A DNA stretch of 64,000 nt, from the NCBI GenBank assembly GCA_947652115.1, contig OX393569.1, forward strand, positions 10,463,144 through 10,527,143, in the 5' to 3' direction. Shown here in pieces: positions 55,936-64,000 of the stretch. The translations under genes were made by a program, and so were the position numbers. Source of the DNA: Blastomussa wellsi (taxonomy: Eukaryota > Cnidaria > Anthozoa > Scleractinia > Plerogyridae). The notes beneath the pieces are model-generated. The model did not search any database. It was not told where the DNA came from and saw only the letters and a list, made by a program, of their open reading frames with translations. Positions within the stretch are counted from its first letter, which is position 1, and every line of letters starts with the position of its first letter.

Positions 55936-57516
55936 CTTTGAGATAAAAGAAATGATTTATTAAATCATAAAGAACAAAATTATCTACTGAATAACAACTA
56001 TTCTTCTAAATAACATCTTTAAATGTCTTTGTTATACTGCAAAAAGAAGCAAGATTTTCATTACATATTGGGGCAATGCAATAGAGCTTCACCAGTGGTT
56101 AACCATGTCTTTGCTGACCTGTCACCTTTTTCTATTACAAGATTGTGGAAATATACCTCCAGTGCCCAATCGCTGGGTGGTATGTAAAACGTCTATTATT
56201 AAACAGGAACAGTAATTTTTTACTACATATTTTCCTTAAAAAACCTTTTCTCAATTTTTTCGGTTCCATAAACCTTTCCTACCGAGGGGAATGTTTTCAA
56301 CAAGCATTATGGTAAAGTGCAATTAAACTTCAAACATTTAATCTCGCTTTTCAGGGAGTCTATCCATCTTCAATTTCAATTTCAATTTGGTATTTTTAAT
56401 TGTATATACAACTACCAAATGGAAAATTTGGTTGAGACAAAATTTGTCTGTTTTTGTTTTCGGTAAAGCCAAACAAATTTGGTCAGCCTAGTGCATGTGG
56501 TACCATAGTGCACCATAAATTTATTAGTGGCGCTAAAAACAGAGCCTCGGGTAGGATTCATCTCAAGTGACTACAATCTTGGACAGAACAAATTGAGACA
56601 AGTCATGAGAATATCATACCCTTTTCACAAATGTCGTTCAAGTGGATATTAATAACTATATTTTACCACTATCGGTTTCAGAAATAAAGACAAAATTTAG
56701 TCAAAGGAGCAACTCTATTTGGAAGATAATACGAATTTGGTTGAAAAGAAGCTTGTTAAAGGTATTATTTTTAGCCTCTGTTGTAAGCAAATATGCAGCA
56801 TTCAATTTGTCAAGAACTTCTCAGGTGACACAGCCAACTTCAGGTTCTGTCCTTGTGTACCGGTTCACAAGAGCCGACACAAAAGACCAAACAATCCACA
56901 GCAGCTAACCAATAAATCATAAACAAGGAAAGAACAATGGTTATTCCCTTGTGTACCGGTACACCAGGACAGAACCCAACTTCTTTTTCTCTGCATTTTT
57001 TAAGTTTCTATTTTTTGCAAAATCAAGCTTTAAAGTTGGCAGTGTGGTTTTTCTACAAGTACAGCTTATACAAGAGTTTAATGTTTGATGTGAGAGTCGT
57101 GCCAGGTCTATCAAACATCTGTCAATCATTTTTGTACTCTCGACCAAAATAGCCCAATAGAAGTTAAAGGCGAAACTGATGGATTTGCATTAGTTCTGTC
57201 AACAATCAGTCTCTGGAAGATCTCTCCACACTTTGAATTAAAAATGAAGTAACTATTGTGTGTACACACAATCAATCAATATCAGAAGAATACACAACAT
57301 TGTCAGTCAAACAGTATGGTTGGAAAGGAGCAAGAAAATAATGAAAAAACAAAACACTGCTATAATTGCAAACTCTGACAATACTGCCGGTATCAGCACA
57401 AGCAATTAAAATACACTGAACTTCCAAGTTTTAGGTCAGAAAGTATTTTGGACTTGCAAAGTTTCTGTTTTGCCAAAAAATGTCAATATGCACTCTTGTA
57501 CAAACTTACAATACAT
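55936..57516. other. Interval upstream of the first visible SBNO exon
   Basis: Presumed SBNO intron. I looked for the preceding exon (phase 2 end) and did not find a convincing one. Short frames at 56.6-57.2 kb share no known motif. Confidence 0.35.
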
Positions 57517-57790
57517 GTGACCTTCCACGGGAAAACGTACATTAACGTTTTCCATTTAACGGCTAAAACGTTTGTTAGTCGTTTGTTTACTGTTAAAACG
57601 GTTTAGAAAATCGTTAGAATGTCCGTTAAAACTTTCACTCTGGTCATTTATAGCATTAGAAAAGCCGTTAAAAGCATTTTCGCTGTCAGTTAAAAGCATT
57701 AGTAAAAACCGTTCAAATTACCCTTCAATGGCGTTAAAAGAACTAGAAAGCGTTCGAAAAGTCGTTAAATCGAAACATTGACTGTTTAAG
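57517..57790 (+). repeat. Solo end of the GTGACC(T/C)TCCACGGG TIR family, with subterminal array
   Basis: Starts gtgaccttccacgggaaaac, like the tips at 16085 and 41164. It continues with about a dozen copies of cgttaaaa/aaaacg words over 250 bases. No matching right end was found before the Polinton-like region, so this is a truncated element or one whose other end lies elsewhere. Confidence 0.65.
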
Positions 57791-58344
57791 TAAAATGCTC
57801 AACTGCTAAGTGTTGAATTAAACATAAAACAATTGTGAGTAAGCTATGTTTTTCATTCATGCGGCATAGTTTATCTACGAGGCGAGACGTGACAGTCATG
57901 CCAAACTCCTGAAATCGTGATCAACCTTCTCTTTCACGCAATTTTGTTAATTTTGTTATCCCATAGAAGCCCTGAATTCTTTCGGCTTCTTTATTCCAAT
58001 TGCGTATTTAAAATTAATTGTAAATTTACTGCAATGATCATTCACACTTTCAATTTCGTTAACTTTACTGCATTACAAAAGGCCTTTATTTCAAAACTGA
58101 ACTCCCAAACATAATCAACAGACATGAAAACATGCCTTTCATTGTTTTTTAATGATTTTCCCAAACTGACTAATCGACTTCGACAAAAGCCTAAATGGAC
58201 TAAGTACATGGCAATTTTAGAGCAAGAAATAAAATCACTCAGTGTCCTGTCTGATATTGTATGAATGAATATTCTGTTGCAGTGAACACAAAGGTGTGAA
58301 AATGGCCTTGGAAGTGCTCTGGAATAGCTAAAATAGGTCATAGA

Positions 58345-58612
58345 AAAGAAAGTCCTAATTAATGTCTCGGTAATTATAACATTTCAAAAGTTTCTTATAA
58401 AAAGAAATAATACATAATACAATATATTTATAAAATAGACTAATAAATTCTGAGGGTGAAAGAAATTACCGAGACATTAATTAGGACTTTCTTATAGAAT
58501 GAGTAATTATTTTAATTGGGGACCCTTTTAAGGCCATTTTCTGTGAAAGTACTAATTAATGTCTTTTCTGATGAAAATAATTAACAGACATTAAATAGGA
58601 CTTTATTATATT
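58345..58612. repeat. Inverted terminal-like palindromes at the Polinton margin
   Basis: gaaagtcctaattaatgtct (58350 region) and its complement (58466-58493, attaccgagacattaattag) face each other across about 100 bases. A diverged second pair (actaattaatgtcttttctg near 58550 and aacagacattaaataggact near 58583) follows. Confidence 0.65.
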
Positions 58613-58639
58613 CTTTGTAAAAATCAATTTCTTACATTT

Positions 58640-59707
58640 TTGAAAGAGTAAATTATAGAGGGAAATGTTCTTTCTGTCCTTCTCTCTCTTCTTCTTTCTT
58701 TCTTTTCTTCTCTGAAGAGGTGAAAGTAATAATTTTTGGGAGAATACAGAAAAATGAAAATGGCTTGAAGATTATTTTATAGTATATATTATAAGGAAAT
58801 GTATCAATTTGGTTATGGTAATCCTTCAGTCTCTCACAAACTCTTTCTCCAAGAATTGATTTCAAAAAATTATGAATTGGATTTTCTCCTCTATAAATCT
58901 TTACATCTCTCTCGAAAGAGTTGGATTATAAAAACCAAACTAACTTGTAAGCATAAGAACAACATTCATGAGTTGTGATGTCTTTGTCTTTTTTTAAGAG
59001 AGCTTCCATATCAGCATATATACAGAATGGTATGGGTAATTCTTTGTATTTCTCTTTGAATTGAATAAATGATTTATTTTTCGGCATAATAATTTTTTGA
59101 TCTTCGTAAATTTCAAGACACTCATTTTTATGTTCTTTTAATTTATCAAATGTATAAAAACAGTCCAGACAATATTCACAAAAGAATTTTTTATTTTTAC
59201 TCTTGGTATGATTATATAAGAGTGAATTTATTTTTTTATATATATATAAATATAATGTGATTTCTCTCCTTCTGTGATTAGAAGAAGAGACATACGATCT
59301 TTGTACTTTGTCTTGGGTATATACATTGGAAAAAATTCTTCGTCTTCATAAGAATATATGAATACATTTATATCATTCTTTTTTTCTATGAGAGGAATAT
59401 CTTTAATTTCTACAGGAAATTTGACATTTCCATAATCCAAAGAATTTAGAAGATCAGAATATTTTTTGAAATTTATTTGAAATTTATTTATGTGATATAA
59501 ATGGCAATAAAGAAAACAACAATCATCTTCATTCTTTATATTAATTAATCCTTTCTTAGAATTTCTTAATTTCGGAGGAAATTGGATACAAGAAGAAGCT
59601 CTTAGAGATTTACTCTTAACAACATTCAGAAATTTTGACTTGATATCTTTAATTACCCAATTACTTCCATCAGAAATCCAATTAGAAATTTGATTTCTTT
59701 GCTCCAA
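58640..59707 (-). pseudogene. Protein-primed DNA polymerase B, amino-terminal remnant (Polinton)
   Basis: The frame from 59707 contains LRASSCIQFPPKLRNSKKGL, INIKNEDDCCFLYCHLYHIN and KFPVEIKDIPLIEKKNDINV, the region that precedes the exonuclease in Polinton PolB. A frameshift in a TA-repeat near 59240 leads to a zinc-binding-like FFCEYCLDCF..HKNEC segment (59100-59200) and to CIYADMEALL (near 59010), where the D-x-E of exonuclease motif I is kept. After a stop near 58930, RGENPIHNFLKSILGER is still readable. Exonuclease motifs II-III and all polymerase motifs are missing, so replication activity is excluded. The upstream end overlaps the tail of the integrase region. Confidence 0.75.
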
Positions 59708-60300
59708 TTAGGAGTATATCCTTTGTCAAATAATTTCCTTTTGTATCTACTTATTCTGACTTTATCACCCAATTTGAATTTAGGAGAGAGATATCTCTCT
59801 CTTCCTCTGAAAAGATTGAAATAGACAGCCCCATCTTAGAGGCATCTACAGGTTTCATTCTGAGATGAATGTGGAGTGTTATTATACTCTCTTAAGAGTT
59901 TCGGTAGAATGTCTAAATACTTTGTATGATTCTGTGTAGAAAATTGTTTCCACATCTTCTCTTTCATAGTTCTATTCCATCTTTCAACAACACTACTCTT
60001 CTCTTCATTTTTTGTAGAGTATAAGTGAATATTTTCTTCATTAAGTAATTTCTTTAAATCTTGATTATAGAATTCTTTTCCTTTATCAGTCCATAAGAAT
60101 TTTGGTTTTCTTCCCTCAGAGAATATTTCTTTGAATGCTCTAGTCACACTTTCTCCTTTCTTATCTTTCAAAGGTTTAATCCATCCATATTTACTAAAGA
60201 TAACCATTAATAAATATTTGATTCCTTTATTACAATTTGAGAATTTTTGCATTTCAACTAAATCTGCAGCCCATAGCACATCTATAGAATTGACTACCAC
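59660..60300 (-). pseudogene. DDE integrase (Polinton type)
   Basis: The ORF 59836-60300 (154 aa from the first ATG) shows the retroviral-type catalytic core: D13 in AADLVEM, D72 in WTDKGKEF and E106 in VVERWNRTMKEK, a D-D-E spacing near the usual 35 residues. A frame change near 59840 separates the core from a chromo-like tail region, PKFKLGDKVRISRYKRK and YTPNWSKEI (about 59690-59780). In Polintons this enzyme inserts the element and makes a short target duplication. The reading frame is open without a stop upstream as far as the stop of the PLA2-like gene, so the two lie in one phase. Confidence 0.82.
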
Positions 60301-60339
60301 ACGCCGCCGAGTAAATTTCTTCTTCGCAGGCTTATGGAA

Positions 60340-60771
60340 TTATTTCGGCATTTCACCATAAGGGATATTATCCAATTCTCTAACCATTTTCTCATCACAA
60401 TCATTTTTACTCTTTCCCATAGAATAACAAATGTCATGATGTGCTGCTATCTCATCTACTCTGTTATATGGCTTAACATACCATTCTAAGACTTCTCCTG
60501 TTTCTGGATCATATCTTAGTTGTTTCTCAAGAGGATTATAAGGACCCATGTACTTATATTTAGAAGGACTCCATCCACCTCTCGGTCTTGGTAATTTGCC
60601 TATCATTTTATGAATGTCTATACCTTGACCTGAAATTTTACTTGATAAATCCTGAGTGAAAGAATCGAGAGCATCATCTAAATATTTGTGAGCTACTCCT
60701 TTTATTTTATTCTTAGCGAAATCCGACTTAACTAATTTACTTAGTCCTTGTCTTCCTAAAACTGCAGCCAT
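60340..60771 (-). CDS. Phospholipase A2-like domain protein (parvovirus VP1/Polinton type)
   Basis: The 143-residue product has a basic, helical amino part and then the PLA2 signature: calcium-loop YMGPYNPL at 74-81 and the catalytic pair in AAHHDICY at 110-116, with KNDCDEKMV following. Such domains sit in capsid proteins of parvoviruses and in Polintons/adintoviruses, where they are thought to breach membranes during entry. The start at 60771 is a good fit (MAAVLGR). The stop at 60340 is followed, in the same frame, by HKPAKKKFTRRRV and the integrase. This suggests an internal deletion or a stop within what was a longer arrangement. The catalytic residues are intact but the carboxy part of the domain may be shortened. 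Confidence 0.8.
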   Translation of the reverse strand: MAAVLGRQGLSKLVKSDFAKNKIKGVAHKYLDDALDSFTQDLSSKISGQGIDIHKMIGKLPRPRGGWSPSKYKYMGPYNPLEKQLRYDPETGEVLEWYVKPYNRVDEIAAHHDICYSMGKSKNDCDEKMVRELDNIPYGEMPK

Positions 60772-61061
60772 TTTTACTCCGTCTTTAAATAATTCTTCTC
60801 CAACAGAGCCAACATTGTCCCCTTCTTGAGGGGGCTTAGTTAGTTTTTTGACTTCACAAATTTAGTTTTTGTAATTCCGCATTCTGCTCAAGTACAAAAA
60901 AACATTAATCTTCCATTCTTGACTGTTTTATAGCCCGATGGTTCTACGCATTCTGTTTCTTTTCTTTGCTTAACACAATATGATTTAACCATTCTATATG
61001 TTAATTGAATAGACAAAGTCATTTCATGACTTCACAAAGACTCATCGATATTTTTATATAA
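60772..61061. other. Short interval between PLA2-like gene and ATPase
   Basis: No supported gene in these 290 bases. The minus strand shows a cysteine-containing frame fragment (about 60850-61020) that may be a remnant of another small Polinton protein. Confidence 0.35.
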
Positions 61062-61643
61062 TTACTTTTTCTCTTTATCTACAAATAAGAAATCGTATTT
61101 GCGTAATTTATTAAATAATTCTGGTTCTATAAAATTTTCTCTGGAAATAAGATTCATATGAGTCTTAGAATGAGGTTGGAAGAGAATCATATGAGAACAA
61201 TTATTTCTAATTTTAGGATCTAAGTCATGATAGCAAGCAGAAATATTTTGATGTCTTCCATCAGAAAAGTGATTGGCTATTTTATCTTGTTCTTTACAAT
61301 AATTTATGAGGTCATCGAAAATTACTATCTTCCTGTTCTCTTTTGGATATTCTGAGGTGTTCATAATTTCTTCAGTTCCTTTAATTTCTAAGACAGGATA
61401 ATTTACTTTCTTTGATATATCATTCATTATCTTTTTTAAATAAACATATTTTTCTTGATTTTGATTATTTGTATAGAGATAAATTTTATCATAATATAAA
61501 AGACGCAAGAGCATGTTCATTAGAGTATTAGTCTTACCACAATTACTCTTTCCAACAATTCTCATACGGAAATCTTCTGGAATAAAATCTACTCTTCTTC
61601 TATCCTTAATTTTTCCTTTCTTATCGTAATTTATAAGTTTCAT
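61062..61643 (-). CDS. Genome-packaging ATPase, FtsK/HerA (A32-like) type
   Basis: The product of 193 residues has Walker A GKSNCGKT at 31-38 and Walker B IVIFDD at 106-111, followed by a sensor-like NCSHMILFQPHSKT segment. Size and motif spacing match the packaging ATPases of Polintons, adintoviruses and poxvirus A32 relatives, which drive DNA into the capsid. The ATG at 61643 follows an AT-rich gap of 65 bases to the diverging gene at 61708, so the interval probably holds both promoters. No stop or frameshift was seen, so this gene looks intact. Confidence 0.88.
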   Translation of the reverse strand: MKLINYDKKGKIKDRRRVDFIPEDFRMRIVGKSNCGKTNTLMNMLLRLLYYDKIYLYTNNQNQEKYVYLKKIMNDISKKVNYPVLEIKGTEEIMNTSEYPKENRKIVIFDDLINYCKEQDKIANHFSDGRHQNISACYHDLDPKIRNNCSHMILFQPHSKTHMNLISRENFIEPELFNKLRKYDFLFVDKEKK

Positions 61644-61707
61644 CTATATTTTATTCTATGACAAAGATAAGTGTATTTTGTAATTTATTAATAAAATTAA
61701 ATGATTA
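61644..61707. promoter_or_regulatory. Divergent promoter region of the Polinton-like element
   Basis: The 64 bases between the minus-strand ATPase and the plus-strand coiled-coil gene are nearly pure A/T and contain tattttattctatgac and ttattaataaaatta words. The arrangement implies bidirectional transcription; no experimental element was identified. Confidence 0.35.
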
Positions 61708-62245
61708 ATGGCATTTATCTTCTCTTATATTATGGACTTGAGTGAATATAAGAAAAATGCTGAGAAGAGATTCGAAGCTCAGAAAATGAAGAAAGTAGTT
61801 GCTGATGTAATTTCTCAAGAAAGAAATTTAAGAGATGATAGACAATACGATTACTCTGAATTGTTCAAACCTGTCATCTCTAGTCAAGATCGTCAGCAAA
61901 ATAAATTGATAAAACAATTACAAAGTGATTCTCAAAAAATTAGAGACAAACAAGTTGCTATCATTAATCAACTGAAAGAAAATAAAGATGACATACAAAT
62001 TGTGAAAGAAGAGGAAAGATTAGATAATATGAATGAATTACCCTTCTCTTCTGTTCCTCTTCCTCTAGAAGATGTTGACAAAGAAAAAAATTTACCATGT
62101 ATGATTTTGAAAAAATTTATACAGAAAAAGATTTTGAAAACCTTGAAAAACATCTTAAATTACCAAGACCAAATGATTTATTGAAGATGAGTGAAGAAGA
62201 TTTAATAAAAATTGAAAAAGAGAGAACCAAACAAATAATGTCTTA
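61708..62245 (+). pseudogene. Coiled-coil Polinton protein, frameshifted at the 3' end
   Basis: The ORF 61708-62184 encodes 158 residues; a second in-frame ATG (MDLSEYKKNAEKRFEAQKMK) may be the real start. Charged heptad-like stretches (NKLIKQLQSDSQKIRDKQVA, INQLKENKDDIQIVKEE) predict coiled coils. Beyond codon 130 the frame shifts and the reading KHLKLPRPNDLLKMSEEDLI continues to a stop near 62245. Proteins of this type precede the conserved gene below in related elements. Function unknown. Confidence 0.55.
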
Positions 62246-62884
62246 AACAGAAAAAGAAGATCATATATACGTACAAAAGAAAAAACTGATAAAGATTTAA
62301 AATATATAGATTTTTTAGATAATGTTATTTCAACTCTGAAAAAATATAATAATTCTATAAAACTAGCTATCGAATCAAAAAAACTAATGACAGGTAAAGG
62401 CATAAGAAAATATAATCAGAAAAAGAGAAATACTTATAAAGTACAAAATGAGAAATATGGCGGTCTTATGATTAATGTTCCTTGTCTTATGAATGAAATG
62501 GTCATTGAAGCTAGGAAAGACGGCAAAAAAGTCTATGAGAATTCTGTGGATAAGAGTCTAATAGATCTTATAACCAAAAGATTCAATCCAAAAAAGAGAT
62601 ATACTTCAAAAGCTTTACAAATTTTCAATGACTTGAATTTACTCTCTAATTTACCAATTCATCGTTCTTCTGGAAAATCAAAATTATTAGGTGGAAATAT
62701 TTTCTATTATAATTCTCCACAAGAACTTATCAAGAGACTTAGACTTATAACAGGAACAAGAAGAGCTGGAAATAATAATTTGCAGATTAGAAATGAAGCT
62801 TGGCAAATTCTTGACGAACTTCAAAAAATAGGTGCTATCTCTAAAGAACAATATGACAAATACGTGAAGAGTCATTTAATCTGA
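62246..62884 (+). CDS. Conserved Polinton-associated protein of unknown function
   Basis: The ORF from ATG 62387 gives 165 residues; the same frame is open upstream from about 62250 (RSYIRTKEKTDKDLKYIDFL), so the native protein probably starts earlier, across the frame change. Recognisable blocks are GKGIRKYNQKKRN, KYGGLMINVPCLMNEMVIEA, DLITKRFNPKKRYTSKALQI, SGKSKLLGGNIFYYNSPQEL and RAGNNNLQIRNEAWQILDEL. I recall this block pattern from cnidarian Polinton-like elements. No catalytic motif is apparent. Confidence 0.6.
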   Translation, partial: NRKRRSYIRTKEKTDKDLKYIDFLDNVISTLKKYNNSIKLAIESKKLMTGKGIRKYNQKKRNTYKVQNEKYGGLMINVPCLMNEMVIEARKDGKKVYENSVDKSLIDLITKRFNPKKRYTSKALQIFNDLNLLSNLPIHRSSGKSKLLGGNIFYYNSPQELIKRLRLITGTRRAGNNNLQIRNEAWQILDELQKIGAISKEQYDKYVKSHLI

Positions 62885-62897
62885 GATATAAATATAA

Positions 62898-63692
62898 ATG
62901 GAAATAACTATCATTCTACATTCAACAGATGGTGTAAACAATTCTAAGAGTCATGACGTCACAATACAATTTTCTTCTTCTCTGAATCTTGATCCAAATA
63001 AAAATTATTATCTTGCTCTTAATACTCTGAATATGTCTTATTCATGGTATAATATATCTCCTGCACATTCGAATAATAAAATTCGTTATTCAAAAGATGG
63101 AGGAAAGAGTTGGAAAGATATCATATTTCCTTCTGGTAATTATTCTTATAGGGACATAAATCAATATATTCAAAGGACAATCAAGAATAATGGAGATCAG
63201 TTATCAGATAAAGTTCCAGGAAAAACTGATGAAGTTATAGGAATATCTCTTTCTTATACTTCTTCTGTTTTCAAACTCGATCTAGAAAATTCAAATTTTG
63301 GACATCTTATTGGATTTGAACCTATGAAAATAGTGAGGGCATCTTATTCAACAAAATTGCCTGACATCACAAATTCTGTGAATAGTCTTATGCTGAGATG
63401 TTCTCTTCTTTCTGAATCTTTGGTATCAGGTAAGAATTCTGACGTACTCTATCAATTTTCTGTAGATAATCTTCCTCTTTCTTATCCTTTACATATAGAA
63501 CCTAAAAGAGCTGTATATTCAAAAATCAATTCAAATATCATAAAAGAAATTAGAATGTATATAGCAGATGTCCTGGATAGACTAGTAGATCTTAATAATA
63601 TCCCTACGAGTATAAATCTTCTTCTGAAAGAAATGGACAAATCATTTGTCTTAATAATATACAATGTCAGATATAAGAAGAAGAAGAAATGA
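62898..63692 (+). CDS. Putative penton/minor capsid protein of the Polinton-like element
   Basis: The 264-residue product begins MEITIILHSTDGVNNSKSHD and has beta-rich segments (YYLALNTLNMSYSWYNISPA, KIRYSKDGGKSWKDIIFPSG, YSYRDINQYIQ, FGHLIGFEP) as in the penton/minor capsid proteins predicted for Polintons and adintoviruses. The last 50 residues (SINLLLKEMDKSFVLIIYNV) look as if a frame or deletion has altered the normal tail. It overlaps the next ORF by 29 bases. Function is inferred from family resemblance only. Confidence 0.6.
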   Translation: MEITIILHSTDGVNNSKSHDVTIQFSSSLNLDPNKNYYLALNTLNMSYSWYNISPAHSNNKIRYSKDGGKSWKDIIFPSGNYSYRDINQYIQRTIKNNGDQLSDKVPGKTDEVIGISLSYTSSVFKLDLENSNFGHLIGFEPMKIVRASYSTKLPDITNSVNSLMLRCSLLSESLVSGKNSDVLYQFSVDNLPLSYPLHIEPKRAVYSKINSNIIKEIRMYIADVLDRLVDLNNIPTSINLLLKEMDKSFVLIIYNVRYKKKKK

Positions 63693-63882
63693 AGACGGAG
63701 AATTAGAATATTATTCCACAGATCAAGAAGGTGAAGGTATTTTCACATTTTTGTCTTCTTTAGGATCTAAGATTATGAAAAAAGTAACAGGTAAGACAGC
63801 AAAGAAATTAGCAACAAATGCTCCAGAGAAAATTATAGAAAAAGGAGCTGAGAAATTAAGAGAAAGAGTTGTCGGAAATTAG
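63664..63882 (+). CDS. Small basic core-like Polinton protein (adenovirus pX-like)
   Basis: 72 residues: an acidic head (RRNEDGELEYYSTDQEGEG), a glycine/hydrophobic FTFLSSLGSKIMKKVTGK segment and a lysine-rich AEKLRERVVGN tail. Small proteins of this type follow the penton gene in adintoviruses and are compared with adenovirus core or pVI-like proteins. After the TAG, sequence in the same style (DDKFFKKKKIEDDPIKLAPS) continues to the window edge, so the stop may be premature or a deletion may have occurred. Confidence 0.5.
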   Translation: MSDIRRRRNEDGELEYYSTDQEGEGIFTFLSSLGSKIMKKVTGKTAKKLATNAPEKIIEKGAEKLRERVVGN

Positions 63883-64000
63883 ATGATAAATTTTTTAAGA
63901 AAAAAAAAATTGAAGATGACCCAATAAAATTAGCTCCTTCTCTCAGAGAAGAGAGAGGAGACTTCAATGGTGTAATTGTCAATGACTCTCCAAATATTAA

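Larger units (their letters stand above)
58345..64000. mobile_element. Polinton/Maverick (adintovirus-like) integrated element, decayed, runs off the window
   Basis: From about 58345 the composition becomes strongly AT-rich, and the following genes are the Polinton hallmark set: PolB amino-terminal part, retrovirus-like DDE integrase, phospholipase A2-like protein, FtsK/HerA-type packaging ATPase, and capsid-associated proteins on the opposite strand. The left margin has inverted copies of a gtcctaattaatgtct word. The major capsid protein, protease and the rest of PolB are absent from the visible part. Deletions, frameshifts and stops show that this copy is not functional. The element differs in codon use from the flanking host gene, consistent with viral origin. 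Confidence 0.85.

Overview
This window is animal nuclear DNA, most likely from an anthozoan cnidarian such as a stony coral. That is inferred from a strawberry-notch gene cut into tiny exons by long introns, from a dense mixture of Penelope-like, BEL/Pao, Ty3/Gypsy, RTE-like LINE, tRNA-SINE and TIR DNA elements, and from a Polinton-like integrated virus. No bacterial gene, rRNA, CRISPR array or complete tRNA was found. One 200-base run of N (28493-28692) marks an assembly gap.

The backbone is one host gene on the minus strand: a strawberry notch (SBNO) homologue. Eleven exons between 11026 and 55935 join in phase and encode the helicase/ATPase core, from the [10 protein letters not shown] segment through the Walker A (GAGVGKG), the DECH box and the SAT-like motif to WGQFWSAHQ. 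The amino-terminal exons must lie to the right and the carboxy-terminal ones to the left of the window. Almost everything else from 11 to 56 kb sits in its introns.

Left flank (1-9.6 kb): a LINE with an open, apparently intact endonuclease/reverse-transcriptase ORF (minus strand, cut by the window edge); a decayed hAT-like/ZNF862-like coding sequence split by a Penelope-like insertion with a 12-base target duplication; and a decayed LINE of the same clade (plus strand) carrying a 301-base G/C-tract MITE.

Intronic insertions (11-57 kb): a THAP-domain pseudogene; a 6.2 kb TIR transposon (16085-22290) whose only recognisable gene is a three-exon BEN-domain protein; a Ty3/Gypsy pol fragment (23.4-25.6 kb); two inverted copies of a 0.9 kb TIR element (28.7-31.0 kb); a complete Ty3/Gypsy element with 105-107 base LTRs and GTGTT target duplication (31812-36893), its gag split by a TTAA MITE; BEL/Pao fragments (39 kb and 46.6-47.5 kb); a 2.0 kb relative of the BEN transposon carrying a CENP-B-like helix-turn-helix remnant (41164-43158); fold-back elements; a Penelope-like fragment with GIY-YIG motif (48.7-49.6 kb); a RecQ-like Walker A fragment (54.7 kb); and several TTAA MITEs.

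Right end (about 58.35 kb to the window edge): a strongly AT-rich Polinton/Maverick (adintovirus-like) element that runs off the window. Minus strand: PolB amino-terminal remnant, DDE integrase, phospholipase A2-like protein and packaging ATPase. Plus strand, diverging from the ATPase: a coiled-coil protein, a conserved Polinton-type protein, a putative penton/minor capsid protein and a small basic core-like protein. Deletions, frameshifts and stops show that this copy is decayed.

The most unusual object is the BEN-domain transposon family: related tips beginning GTGACC(C/T)TCCACGGG at three places, 4-base A/T target duplications at the two complete copies, arrays of short subterminal motifs, different protein-coding cargo in the two complete members, and no recognised transposase.
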